Below, one piece after another: positions 19,695 to 29,620 of a stretch of DNA of 64,000 nt. Position numbers and translations under genes: made by a program. This DNA comes from Mesostigma viride. Lineage: Eukaryota > Streptophyta > Mesostigmatophyceae > Mesostigmatales > Mesostigmataceae. Within the stretch, counting starts at the first letter, position 1. Each line of letters opens with the position of its first letter. The notes under the pieces are model-generated. The model saw nothing but the letters and a program-made list of their open reading frames with translations, was not told the origin of the DNA and made no database searches. The stretch spans positions 231,382-295,381 of the forward strand of contig RPFO01000078.1 of NCBI GenBank assembly GCA_009746045.1, written 5' to 3'.

Positions 19695-20802
19695 CTGGGA
19701 AAAGAATCAGCATGAGACACCATGCACAAGGAGGAAACGCGGCAGAAAACGGATAAAACAACTCTCTCAATGCATGTGAAAAATCCAGGGAAAGCAGGAT
19801 TGAACAATTCAGGGAATTCTTTGACTGATTCCTCCTTGGAGGCCTGCCACACTGACTTATTACAGGCTGCAGAATCCAAATGCATCCTCCAATTGCCCCA
19901 TTACCTGTGCCAAACCCTTGTGCTGTTCTTGTTTTTCAGAGCGCAGACTCGGCGAAGTTGCGGATGATGGCCGCTTGTCCCAATAAATTCCGCGCACCTG
20001 GCGGAATTCCAAGTGGCCCCCGTCAGCCCGGCTGTTATTCCCGGTAAGCGCGCCAGTCCGGCCAAGTTCGAAGTGAGCTCCCCTGATGTAACTCACAAAT
20101 ATCTGACACTTTTCCACTGACATCTGGCCAAAATCTTTGTGAGTGTCTGCCATATATGATTTGCTACCCGGCCCTAAACGCAAAATCTGACGGCGTGCCG
20201 TCAGTCGAACGACGAAAGCGGCGGAATAAGGGTGTCGCTTCGGGTAACCGGCGGATGTCAGGAGTGGGGCCCTCGTCAGTCAGGCTGTTATTCCCTGGAA
20301 GCGCGCCAGCCCGGCCAAATTCGAAAGTCCTGAATCTTTTGCTTCCCTGCTGCAACTCTCAAATATCTGGCACATGTTTACAAAATCTTCATCAGGATCT
20401 GCAAGTTGAGATTTGATCATTTTTTAATCGATTTATTATTTTTCTACCCTGCCTTGAGACCAAATCGGACGGCGTACCGTCAGTCGAATGACGACAGCGG
20501 CGGAAAAAGAGTGTCGCTTTGGGTACCCGGCAGACCACAGAATGGTGTCACAAGTGAGGGGTGAGGCAGCCACCCGGCCGTAACGGCGTAATCGGGCGGG
20601 ACACCCTCGGTTATGTGGCGCCAGCGGCGGTAAAAGCGCGCCAAAGATCACAAGCGGCTGGAATATGTTAAGTGGCCACCCAAGACACTTCAGACATTCA
20701 AGACACAGCCCCAAGACACAGCTGGACAGCCAGTCTTCACAGTCTTTACCCAGTCTTCACACTGTCACCACCAACCCAATCCATCTCTCTGCCTGGACAC
20801 AG
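19695..20802. repeat. Intergenic stretch with two diverged repeat blocks
   Basis: No convincing gene. A GCGCGCC..TCCGGCCAA.TTCGAA block occurs at about 20020-20075 and again at 20270-20325, and a GACGGCGT(G/A)CCGTCAGTCGAA block occurs at about 20190 and 20468 (period near 250-280). The second block contains a short palindrome, GACGGCGTGCCGTC. These are old tandem copies, likely promoter-flanking or intronic sequence of the divergent genes on either side. Confidence 0.6.
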
Positions 20803-23166
20803 ATGTCCATTGTCATGGCTACTACTCTTGGGACTTCATCGGGCAGCGCCGGCAGGAATGCGGTGAGTGCTGCCTTTTTGCTGTCCTTGCAAAGTTGTTG
20901 TGATCCTGCCAATGCAGGCCTCTTTAGTTTTTCTATCCAGGCCAGGAGGGGCACTTTCATTGCAATCATGTTTTTGGTTGCTTCACATTCCGTTTGCCGC
21001 CGCTTATCCGGCATGTGCAAGCATTCAGAAGTTATTTGTACAATGCAGGAGGGTTGGTAGCACTTTCTTGGGCCCTTAAAGCTTTCATTACCCTAGATTT
21101 TCCTGGCTGCTTCATCCGTTTGCCGCCGCCTGTCCGAAACTGTGCAGGCATTCAAAGGCTTTTTGTACAATGCAGGACTGGTGGATCCACTTTCTTGAAC
21201 CCTTTCAGCACCCCCTATATTTTCCTGGCTGCTTCATCCGTTTGCCGCCGCCTGTCCGAAACTGTGCAGGCATTCAAAGGCTTTTTGTACAATGCAGGAC
21301 TGGTGGATCCACTTTCTTGAACCCTTTCAGCACCCCTATATTTTCCTGGCTGCTTCATCCGTTTGCCGCCGCCTGTCCGAAACTGTGCAGGCATTCACAG
21401 GCTTTTTGTACAATGCAGGACTGTTGGATCCACTTTCTTGAACCCTTTCAGCACCCCTTATATTTTCCTGGCTGCTTCATCCGTTTGCCGCCGCCTGTCC
21501 GAAACTGTGCAGGCATTCACAGGCTTTTTGTACAATGCAGGACTGTTGGATCCACTTTCTTGAACCCTTTCAGCACCCCTTATATTTTCCTGGCTGCTTC
21601 ATCCGTTTGCCGCCGCCTGTCCGAAACTGTGCAGGAATTCACAGGCTTTTTGTACAATGCAGGACTGCTGGATCCACTGTCTTGGGCCCTTTCGTTTCAG
21701 CTCACTTCAATTTTCCCTTTGCTGCTTTACCTGACTGCGCTTATTATCCTGTGCACATGCAGAACCGGCAGCAGTTAAACATCAACGACCCCAACGCATA
21801 CATCCCCATGGAAAGGTGGAAGGGGCTCGACAAATGCATCCACGCCCTCACGGACTATCCGGGGCATAAGGATGTCCGGGAGGCGCTGGATGCCGCGCTC
21901 CAGGAACGCGGTCTGAGAAACCCATCGTGGAAGGCCGGGCGGGGCGGCCACTCGCTACACCCAATTCTGGCGTACCACGTGTGCCTTAACAACCCCGAGC
22001 TGGCGAGTGAGCTCCCCCTGCTAGTCAAGTACTTCCACAACAACGGATGGGAGCTTCCCGACCAGGGCCTGCGGGAGCTGGAGCAGGCCAGCCGGGTGAG
22101 CCCTCACACCCCAGTGTTCGAGCGCAACGAAGTCGCGGACCGGCTCAAGGAGGAGCTGAAGGAGAAAGAAAAGGAGCTGAAGGAGCAGCAACTGGACTTC
22201 GGGCGCCAGATCGACGTGTACAAGCAGCAGCAGGCCCAGGACAACGCGAGCATGGTCGCCATAAACCGCGCGCACCTCGAGATGGTGAAGGAGAACCACG
22301 AGCTTGTGAGCGAAATCTCCGACCGCGTGGAGGAGATATCCAAGCTGACGGAGGAGAACGCCGTACTGCGGCTGGAGCTGAAGGAGAGTTGCGATATGGT
22401 CGAGCGCCTGCAGCAGGAGCTCCAGGAGGAGGAGGAGAGGCGCCTCCTGGAGCTGCAGCGGGCGGGAGAGGTCGCCACCAAGGAGCTGCAGAGGTTCCGG
22501 GAGCATGCCGAGAGAGAGACCGCCCAGAAGGTGGCGGACATCGAGAAGGCCCTGAACGACATCACCGAGAGGGAGGTTCAGAAGCACGCCGGGCAGCTGG
22601 CCAGCGAGCTGGTCGCCGTCAAGGGGCGGCTTGACGAGAGCCGCGACGAAATCGCGAGGCTGACGGAGAAGCTGGAGGAGACGGACGCGAAGTTGCGGGA
22701 CGAGATGCGGGACTCGGCGGTGATGGAGATGCAGCTGGGGTGGAAGGCGGACGGGTACGACAAACTCAGCCAGGAGAAGGAGATCATCGACAAGGTTTAC
22801 GAGCGGGTCACCACGGGGGTGCGGACGATCAAGGCGCTCGGCCTCGGAACCGCCTCCCTGACGCTGACCAAGCAGCTCATGGTCGAGATCGCGACCGAGT
22901 TCGCCAGGGTGTCCAGGTGCTGCCCGCACGCTGTCCGTGGGCTCCCGGGGTACGTGCACGACATGGTGGAGTTCCGGGTGACCCAGATCTTCGCGCGCAA
23001 GTGGACCAGGCTGGTGCTGGCGTGCGACCGCCACCGCTGGTCCCTGGAGATGGCGCGCCTCTACGTGACCGTCACCGAGCCGCTGGGCGGTGGCGCGCGG
23101 ATCAGCGGGCACCCCACCATCCCCGACGGGGTGCTGACCCTCGTCGACCTGGCCACCCTCGAGTAG
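20803..23166 (+). CDS. Spliced KilA-like N-domain plus coiled-coil protein
   Basis: Two exons fit in phase 0: 20803-20862 (ATG, 20 codons, donor GCG|GTGAGT) and 21763-23166 (acceptor CACATGCAG|AAC), giving 487 residues. Residues about 40-105 (ALDAALQERG, then GRGGHSLHPILAYHVCLNNP) resemble the core of KilA-N-type DNA-binding domains. A long coiled coil follows (residues about 135-370, rich in Glu, Lys and Leu) and then a compact C-terminal domain with Cys and His. The exon 2 frame stays open upstream of 21763 through the repeats, so without splicing the start would be ATG 21757. The same layout (small domain plus coiled coil) is seen in the intronless gene at 30195. Confidence 0.6.
20968..21700 (+). 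repeat. About 121-bp intronic tandem repeat array
   Basis: Five near-identical units, with a diverged copy at each end. The landmark CCTGGCTGCTTCATCCG starts at 21102, 21224, 21345, 21467 and 21589 (period 121-122). A worn unit lies at about 20968 and the remains of another near 21711. Each unit has two sequences that look like 3' splice sites (CTGTCCGAAACTGTGCAG and CTTTTTGTACAATGCAG). The array lies wholly inside the intron of the coiled-coil gene. Confidence 0.9.
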
Positions 23167-23437
23167 ATTTGCCCGGATCGGATTTTTGTCTGCAGCGTCG
23201 TGTCGGTGTGGTTTTTGATAGGCGGCTCTTTGGATCGGCGCACTAGGTGCTGGCCGACGCTTTTAAAGGCAACTGGGTTATCTTTTTCTCTTGAGATCTG
23301 ATGTAGACCATCTATTATTAATTCCCAGTCAGCAGGCATATTATTGACATCCCAACCATTTTCAATGGCTATTTTTTGCCTTAATTTGTCTAATGTGTAC
23401 CCAAGTTCATTTTCTATGTCTTGCGCTGTTGGTATAG
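23167..23437 (-). other. AT-rich island with a coding-like remnant of about 60 residues
   Basis: Between the coiled-coil gene and the nuclease gene the minus strand has an open stretch (about 23440 to 23240) coding for residues such as AQDIENELGYTLDKLRQK, ENGWDVNNMPADWELI and SREKDNPVAFKSVG. Codons are AT-rich, unlike the GC-rich neighbours. No ATG opens it, and it is one frame away from the end of the nuclease gene. It could be the displaced C terminus of that gene or a remnant of a foreign gene. Confidence 0.4.
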
Positions 23438-23974
23438 CTAGAGGGCCTTGCAGTGTCCCTCGGCTCGCATGACCTCGTTGATGCACAGGTTGGTGTCCTT
23501 GTCCACCAACCAGCCCAGCACGCGACCGAACGCGTCGTTGGAGTGACAGCGCAGCTCCAGGATCTTCGTGTTTTTGTCCACTCTCTCCTGTATGTCCGCC
23601 TGGCTCATCCCCTCGTCGTGGTCGTCCCACGAGACGTTGGTGGTCAGCTGGAGCAGTCTCTTTCTGGCCAGTCTCGCGCGTTGTATAATAGCGTCCCTCT
23701 GCGGGACGTAGCGGAACGGCTTCAGCTCTTCCGTGTCGATACCCAGCAGCCGGACGGTCACCTTCATAGGCTGGCGTGTCCAGGGGTTCAGCGTGATTAT
23801 TTTAACCGTGTCCCCGTCGCACACCTGGCACACCTTGCACTCTTTGAACACCAGCCCGTAAAAGGAGAAGGGCTTCACCTCGCTGTTCGTCAACGTAGCC
23901 AGGTCGGGCGCGGTCTCGCGGTCCCGCGGCATCAGTCCGGAGCTAACGGTCTTCAGCAATCGCGCGAACGACAT
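23438..23974 (-). CDS. Staphylococcal-nuclease-like (SNase) protein
   Basis: 178 residues from ATG 23974, no frame break. SNase-fold marks are visible: CKVCQVCDGDTVKI (residues about 46-60; the Asp after Gly-Asp matches a Ca-binding position), KVTVRLLGIDTEELKP (about 72-87, with the Arg and Glu expected at the active site), and C-terminal NDAFGRVLGWLVDKD with CINEVMRAEGH. SNase homologues cleave DNA or RNA with calcium; several large DNA viruses of algae carry one. The usual C-terminal Lys/Tyr region seems cut short, which may relate to the AT-rich open stretch just downstream. No signal peptide is obvious. Confidence 0.75.
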   Translation of the reverse strand: MSFARLLKTVSSGLMPRDRETAPDLATLTNSEVKPFSFYGLVFKECKVCQVCDGDTVKIITLNPWTRQPMKVTVRLLGIDTEELKPFRYVPQRDAIIQRARLARKRLLQLTTNVSWDDHDEGMSQADIQERVDKNTKILELRCHSNDAFGRVLGWLVDKDTNLCINEVMRAEGHCKAL

Positions 23975-24019
23975 CGTGTTATACTAAGCAAGCGAGATAA
24001 TTGATTGGATGATACTAGA

Positions 24020-24703
24020 CTAGACGGGGCACCGGTTGGCCTCCATCAGGCGCGCGTACAGCCTCATGGTGTCCTCGAACCGCTTGGCGTTGTTGCAGCC
24101 GTGACAGAGCAGGCGCGTGTTGCCGCAGTACGCGCGGTCCAGCGGGTCGGCCTTGTCCAGGGACAGCTCGTCCTCCTTGGGCCCGAACCCCATGGCGAAG
24201 GGCGTGCCGCACACCGCGCACTCCGGCGAGGCCACGAACCAGGCGTAGATCTGGGCAACCTCGTGAGAGTCGAAGCAGGGCCGCACGCCGTCCCGCTTCA
24301 TGCGGGCGTTCGCGGACACGGCGCGGGACTTCACGTACTCCCACATGCGGCTGTTCACCCCGCGCGGCTTGGGGATGCGCACCGGTGCGCTCCCCTTCCC
24401 GACCCTCGGCCTGTCCGAGGGCGCGCGCGCCGCCCACAGACCGCACAGCTCGGCTCGCTCGCGAGTGCGGGACAGCAGGTCGCGAGCACCGTCCAGCGGG
24501 GTCACGGCGCACGAGGGGCACGACCACACGCCCGGGGTGCTGAACACGGCGCGGGACGTGGTCACCGCCTGACCGCAGCGGTGGCAGGCGCCCGTCCACC
24601 GCTCCTTGGCGACGGATGGGGGGACAGGGGGGTAGCGCTTGACCCCCGCCAGACCGGCCACGTATCTCATGTGCACGTTGTACTGCCGCACGCGGGCCTC
24701 CAT
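24020..24703 (-). CDS. HNH/endonuclease VII-like zinc protein
   Basis: 227 residues. Two zinc-ribbon-like pairs lie near the N terminus (CHRCG about residue 40, CPSC about residue 62). The C-terminal part (about 170-215) reads CAVCGTPF, then LSLDKADPLDRAYCGNTRLLC and CHGCNNAKR. The order C-x2-C ... D/H-rich middle ... N ... C-x2-C matches treble-clef HNH nucleases of the recombination-endonuclease-VII kind. The first catalytic His of a classical HNH is replaced by Asp in SLDKAD, so activity is uncertain. It is intronless and GC-rich, like the other virus-like genes; the SNase gene follows on the same strand after about 45 bases. Confidence 0.6.
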   Translation of the reverse strand: MEARVRQYNVHMRYVAGLAGVKRYPPVPPSVAKERWTGACHRCGQAVTTSRAVFSTPGVWSCPSCAVTPLDGARDLLSRTRERAELCGLWAARAPSDRPRVGKGSAPVRIPKPRGVNSRMWEYVKSRAVSANARMKRDGVRPCFDSHEVAQIYAWFVASPECAVCGTPFAMGFGPKEDELSLDKADPLDRAYCGNTRLLCHGCNNAKRFEDTMRLYARLMEANRCPV

Positions 24704-24751
24704 GCGATATGACTCTCGGTGAGATAACTAATCATGCACGGTGGATGAGGT

Positions 24752-25278
24752 CTACCTGGGGGCGGGGAATCCTTCGCGGAGGAGCAACCGCTTGTGCTTA
24801 TCGTTGTATTTCTTCCTGATCTCGAAATCGTTGTGCAAGAACCACGACTCGATCTGGTGCTCCAAGTCCGGCCGCTGTTGTAGCAGTCGGTCTCTGTTCG
24901 CCTCGTTCCGTCGTATTTCTTCGTCCGCCCTTTCTTCGTCGGCGGTGATGAGACGTTTCAGCTCTGGCGCTTGACGGGCAAGCTCACGAGCGTCGTTGTC
25001 GTTCCATGCAGAGGTATCGGATCCGCTGTTGATCTGTTCCGTGACGCGTTCGGCCGCCATCATCTCTTCGTACCTGTCATCATCGTGCCATCGGGGGGGA
25101 AATGGATGGGAGGATCTTCTTCTCGGATCGCGCGCATGGGGTGCCTCTTCGCGTTTACCGCGCGGGCATGCACGCCACACAGAGAGCCGAACAAGGGCTT
25201 AAATCGGCACCGAGGGCCGCGTGTCGTCCTGGCCGTGCACCTGCCTGATTGTTTCTTCATAACGGGCACATATACCAT
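24752..25278 (-). CDS. Cys/His-module protein, frameshifted at a G7 run
   Basis: ATG 25278 starts a frame with the same small Cys/His module as the gene at 15320 (CTARTTRGPRCRFKP, then LCGVHAR). This frame continues to 25060, but the second half of the protein is in the frame of 25180-24752: an acidic helical region with DARELARQAPELKRLI and a C-terminal KKYNDKHKRLLL. The switch fits the run of seven G at about 25096-25102. Together they give about 175 residues. The module probably binds zinc; no function is known. Confidence 0.55.
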
Positions 25279-25542
25279 TTTGCACGCATTTTTATTGTAA
25301 GTGTGCTCCCTTTTGCTTTTTATTTGTAAGTGTTGGTAACTACCCTATTCGTAACTCTCTTACTCGCGACTATCTTTGGCCGTGCTGTCTTCTTCGCGCG
25401 CTTTGTGTGTTTTTCCATGATGTGCGAGGTAATAATGCGTTCTATAATAAAACACACATTTGACACGGAACAAAATACAAGCACTATCCCGTACAATAAA
25501 TGAAAGTCTGGCGTGACAGTGGTCACGGTCCGCTGAGAGCAT
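25279..25542. other. Intergenic gap with no gene seen
   Basis: AT-rich spacer between the Cys/His-module gene and the stop of the SET gene. Open frames here are short and show no motif. It probably holds the 3' end signals of the SET gene. Confidence 0.5.
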
Positions 25543-27047
25543 TTAATCGCTCTCTGACACCACCTCCCAACGGAGGACCGGGTTGTTCTTGTAGGGCTCG
25601 ACCGGGTGCCCAGGGCCATAGGTGGCCACGAGCAGCTCCTCGCCCGCCGCGACCTGTCGAGTGGTGACGAGGCGCACTTCGCCCGCCCCCATCCAGGGCT
25701 CGCGGGTGAACTCGCAGTTCGCCGTCTGCTTGGTGTTACCCTCGGCGGTGTTGACGTAGTACGTCCAGTTGCGCACGACGGACGCGTCGATGTACACCGC
25801 GTACGAAGGAGTCTCGTGAGAGAAGAAAAGGAAATCGCTGTCCTCGGGGAAGCCCACCAGCCGACCTTTGCCGTTCTTGGGGTAAAACGTGATGACGCCA
25901 GCGAAGTACCCCAGCGTGACCCTGCACGCGAGGACGCGCGGTACGGACGGGATGGATCATCAGCCCCGAGTCGCGTGCGGACACTATAATGACAGGCGAA
26001 TGACAGAGGACAGCACCTTGCAAAGGACAAAGACATCGACCTACCCCTCCCCCTTGATGTCCTGCACAGTCCGCACCCCGAGTCCCGGACCCTTCTCGCC
26101 CACCACGAACGCGGGGTGGTCTTCTGGCAAATCGAACACTTCAAAATCCAGGAAAAGGTCGGGGTGGCGGGTCCAGATGAAGTCCAGGCCGAGGGGGGTG
26201 GTGAGGTCTGCCACCGCCTTGGTGGAGTAGAAAAACTGCTCCATGGGCGTCCTGAGTCGCCCCTCCACCTTCACGATTCTTTGAAACCACTCGTCTCGGG
26301 CCGCGTAGTGCGCGTAGGGCACTGCGGGTGACAGGATGGAACGCCCAACAAGGGGTGAAGAAAGCAGAAATCTCGTAAAAATTCCACACTGTGTGACCGA
26401 ACACCCGTGGCATGCAGCACACCAGGACACTGGGGGGCTGCCCCTTCAGCAAGCAATGAGAAGCCGCAAGCGCGGCAGACGACGCGATTATTCACACCAG
26501 CACACAGGGGGGGTGTCAATTTGTGAGCAAGCTTCTGAGGCAGGGCAAACATGGGGGGCACTACTCTCTTCAGCAAGCAATGAAAAGCCGCAAGCGCGGC
26601 AGACGACGCGATTATTCACACCAGCACACAGGGGTGGTGTCAAATTGTGAGCAAGCTTTTGAGGGAGGGCAAACATGGGGGTCACTGGACTGCTCACAGG
26701 CAGCTTTTGCATGCAGGGTGGGCCGCGAGCGCGGCAAAGAACGGATCATGCAAAACTCACCCATCTTAGCAGCCAGGGCACTTGGCACAGGTGCCTGTGC
26801 ATTCTTGGGTGCCTGGTGAACTTTCCTCTTCTTTCCACTGCACACATGGCAAAAAGAGTGACAGGAGAGGGTGCATGGATGTCTTTCATCAGCAGTCGCG
26901 GCGGAATGCCATCCATGCAGCTCTGGGCAAACACCTGGCCATCCATGCAAAAGAAACCCCATTCATTAAGCGATCCGGGAAGAAACGCGATTCGTGCCGC
27001 GTAATTCGACGCATTTGCACTCACCCGGCTGCAACGTAAGCCGACAT
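25543..27047 (-). CDS. SET-domain protein with nuclear-localisation motif, four exons
   Basis: Four minus-strand exons fit with GT-AG borders and matching phases: 27047-27025, 26837-26761, 26321-26045 and 25921-25543 (756 bases, 251 residues). Exon 2 carries GKKRKV, a classical nuclear-localisation signal. Exon 3 ends in GPGLGVRTVQDIKGEG and exon 4 goes on with VTLGYFAGVITFY, then NTAEGNTKQTANCEFT and VRLVTTRQVAAGEELLVATYG. These match the SET fold: the Gly-rich start, the N-C of the pseudoknot, and GEEL..(T/S)YG. SET proteins methylate lysine using S-adenosylmethionine; here NH is replaced by NC and no post-SET cysteines are seen. Small size and GC-rich exons recall viral SET proteins, but the introns show nuclear expression. 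Confidence 0.7.
26446..26740 (-). repeat. About 123-bp tandem repeat in SET-gene intron
   Basis: Two close copies (from about 26446 and 26569) and a broken third share AGCCGCAAGCGCGGCAGACG, a TTATTCACACCAGCACACAG block and GGCAAACATGGGGG. They lie inside the intron 26322-26760. The sequence is unrelated to the array in the coiled-coil gene but of similar unit length. Confidence 0.8.
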
Positions 27048-27747
27048 CGTAAAGCCGGCAGGAATCACTCAAAGCAATTAACAATTTTCAGAGTGGCCCT
27101 GCCTATCAGCCCTGGGCACTCTCAATGCTGCAGTTCTTGGCCGCTTGCACCTCCTTCTGGCCCTCTTGGCATTATTATGAAGTGTCTTGTTGGGTTGTCA
27201 TGCAAGCAAAAAACCTCCTGCTAATTTGGGACTCACGCGCCAGACGCGGGAAAAATCTGGTTGGACCGGCGGAGGTCAGAATCAGCCACACTTTGGGTAC
27301 TGGGGCAGTACCACATATACTGCACTGGATTCGTACTAGCAGCCAATGTCGCGTTTCCAGCCGTACACGCGCCCGGTCGACGGTGGACGCGGCAGACGCG
27401 CGCCAACCATGGGCATGCATGCATGCTGCAGTTACCAGATTGCCGCCGGGTCTACCGGGAGGGGGGAAAAGGACAAAGCACAACAAATACCCTTGTGGAG
27501 TGGTGGGTGCCTCTTGAGACTGTGTGTGTGTGTGTTCAGGCTTTTAATGACTATTTGTGACAGGATTTTCGCCGGTTGTGTTATCTCACTTGTTTATTGC
27601 AATCTTGAATTACCAGGAATTGCGCGGAACAGCGGCAACAAATTAGCGAGTGCAGCGGAATTCGTCTTTCTTTGCCGGATTTGCCGCAACGACGCCGCGA
27701 ACGCGGCAGGGAAATATCGAAACCGTTAGAAGCCCGGCGGACGATAA
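27048..27747. other. Intergenic stretch between divergent spliced genes
   Basis: No gene is supported. It lies upstream of the SET gene (minus) and of the spliced gene at 27748 (plus), so it likely holds both promoters. It has a short (GT)n run near 27522-27536 and scattered CGCGGCA or GCCGCG words also seen in the SET introns. Confidence 0.4.
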
Positions 27748-28955
27748 ATGGGTAGGATGGGTAAATATGACCCTCTAAAGATCTTCCAGGCCAAGAAGAG
27801 GGGGGCCTGGGCCAGGGTCATGGTACAGACCTTCATGGACCTGGCCATCAGCAATGTCTGGAATTTTTCCAGCTCCTCATGGAACCAGCTCACACTGGGG
27901 GAGCTCCTGGTGGCCTTCAAGGCCTGCAGGTAATTTTAAAACCTCACACTGTCGTTTTACGCCGGTCGTCGCCGAATCATGGTCTGTGTCCTCCATTATA
28001 TTGGTGGTGATGGGGTCTTGATTGAATTTGTTGATTAATTGCATTGAAAATTCACACGCGTGTTCTCTGCTCCGTTCACACCCCTGCACGGTCGCGATGC
28101 AGTCTGTGGGATCCCCACAACTATCCGGCGTGCTGTATGCCGGACCCGGATATCAAGAACAGGGAGGGCACCCCCGAGTGGGATGCGTTCGGGGACACCC
28201 GATACGGGGTCATCCGCAAGTCACTCCACAAGGTCTACAAGTGTCTGGAGGTCGTCCTGCAGAAGACGTCCGATGACAGGGAGGAGGCGGAGAAGGTGCA
28301 GAGGATCACCGCGCTGGTCATCGAGATGCGCAGGATCACCGCCTACTACTGGGCGGCGTGCTACCCCTGGGCCGATTTGGACACCGGCCACACCGACTAC
28401 TACCGCCAGATGAGGATGAACCTCGGGGTCGGCTCCGTCCAGCGGCACGGCAATCTCATACCCGAGCATTACACGCTGGTGTGCTGGTACTCGATGCCGA
28501 CCGTCGCGGTATGGGACAAGGCCCGGAAGGCGTATTGGGACAAGGAGGAGGAGAAGAAGGTCGCTCCCACCGGTTGGGGGGAGCCCTTGTGGGTCCAGCT
28601 GAGGGACTCGGGCAAGTGGACCGCGCCGCCGATCACCGCGGCCACTGTCTCGTGTGACCCCCTCTGGTGGTCGTGTGACCCCCACTGGGGCGCGTCGGAC
28701 GCTCAGACGCCGGCGCCCAGGAAGAGAGCCAGGAGGGTGGCCAGGAGGGTCTCCCCCCCTGGCGTCCGTGAGGGACAAGTGTTTATCTCGCAGCCGATCG
28801 TAAACGTTTATTGTTTGTCATTAAAGTGTGGCTGCATGCTTGGTAATGCATGCTTGGTAAAGTTATTGACTAAATATTTCCCGTGTTTTCATGATGAGCA
28901 GTCACATCATGGGGGTGAGCCCATCGCCATATCTCCGGCAGCCGCGACCCCTTGA
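27748..28955 (+). CDS. Two-exon protein of unknown function
   Basis: Exons 27748-27929 (donor TGCAG|GTAATT) and 28103-28955 (acceptor CGATGCAG|T) join in phase 2 to give 344 residues. Exon 1 contributes MGRMGKYDPLKIFQAKKR and a hydrophobic helix; a second acceptor-like CTTCCAG at 27783-27789 leaves open a different first exon. Exon 2 is GC-rich and helical, with Trp- and Tyr-rich pieces (YYWAACYPWADLDTGH, YTLVCWYSMPTVAVWDK) and a basic RKRARRVARR tail that could be a nuclear-localisation signal. The last about 55 residues overlap the convergent gene and may not be real. I do not recognise the family. Confidence 0.45.
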
Positions 28956-29199
28956 GGTTGCAGAGTATGAGCAGGGCGTCCAGACTCATGCGCTCGTACC
29001 AGCACCCGCATGCATCCATAGCCTCCTCTCCGCATTCTCGGCACGCGATGTGCGGCGGGAACACCTGGAGCCCCTCTTGGTACAAGTAATGCACGTACAA
29101 GTGCACGAGCTCGCCGTCGCAGGAGTTCCACGCCTCCTCGAGATCCACTGAGCCGCCGCACCGGTAGCACGTTAGCACCTGGTCCAGACCGACAGACAT
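28870..29199 (-). CDS. Small zinc-binding-type protein
   Basis: 109 residues from ATG 29199. Two CXXC pairs are visible: CYRCGG at residues 11-16 and CRECGEE at about 54-60, followed by CGC. The rest is compact and helical (LLILCNLKGSRLPEIWRW). It probably binds zinc; the role is unknown. It is intronless and overlaps the convergent spliced gene by 86 bases. Confidence 0.5.
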   Translation of the reverse strand: MSVGLDQVLTCYRCGGSVDLEEAWNSCDGELVHLYVHYLYQEGLQVFPPHIACRECGEEAMDACGCWYERMSLDALLILCNLKGSRLPEIWRWAHPHDVTAHHENTGNI

Positions 29200-29407
29200 G
29201 CCGCGATGTCAATGTAGGCGGACATAAAGCCGGGAGCGGAACGAACGCGGTCCACCCGCCCCCCTTCCCGGTGCCGGTCACCCCGCGAGAAACCCGACCC
29301 GCGCGTCATCGCCGGACCGAACTGCGTCCACCGTCGCACGACCAAACGACCCTCTCGCGGCCCCGCGGAATAAAAGACCCTCCCAGACGGGGTTCTCGAC
29401 AGTCGAA

Positions 29408-29620
29408 GTGGACGCAGTTCGATGGACCCAGTTCTTTTTTTCTTTTTTTTTTTCAAGAGCATAAAAGTTATGGGGAATGAAAAGCCATCCCTTCCGTCAC
29501 CCCGTGATGATGACCCCATGATCATCACCCCATGATGCATACACCCACCCGTATACCCCTTTCAAAAAAACCCTCCCCTCCAAAAAAAAATTTCAACTGC
29601 GTCCATCGAACTGCGTCCAC
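29408..29620. repeat. Inverted repeat, 20-base perfect arms
   Basis: The arm at 29408-29427 is the exact reverse complement of 29601-29620. Similarity continues a few bases inward (CAGTT next to T- and A-runs). The spacing of about 173 bases contains poly-T, an ATGAC/CCCATGAT cluster and poly-A. The core word GAACTGCGTCCACCGTC also occurs as a direct copy at about 29315. Confidence 0.85.

Noticed and set aside
20968-21700. Regular repeats that might be a CRISPR array
   Set aside because: The units are about 121 bp and near-identical throughout, with no distinct variable spacers; they sit in a eukaryotic intron.
22047-23112. Long open frames on both strands opposite the coiled-coil gene
   Set aside because: They are GC-driven shadows; residues lack pattern while the plus-strand frame has regular heptads and a matching exon.
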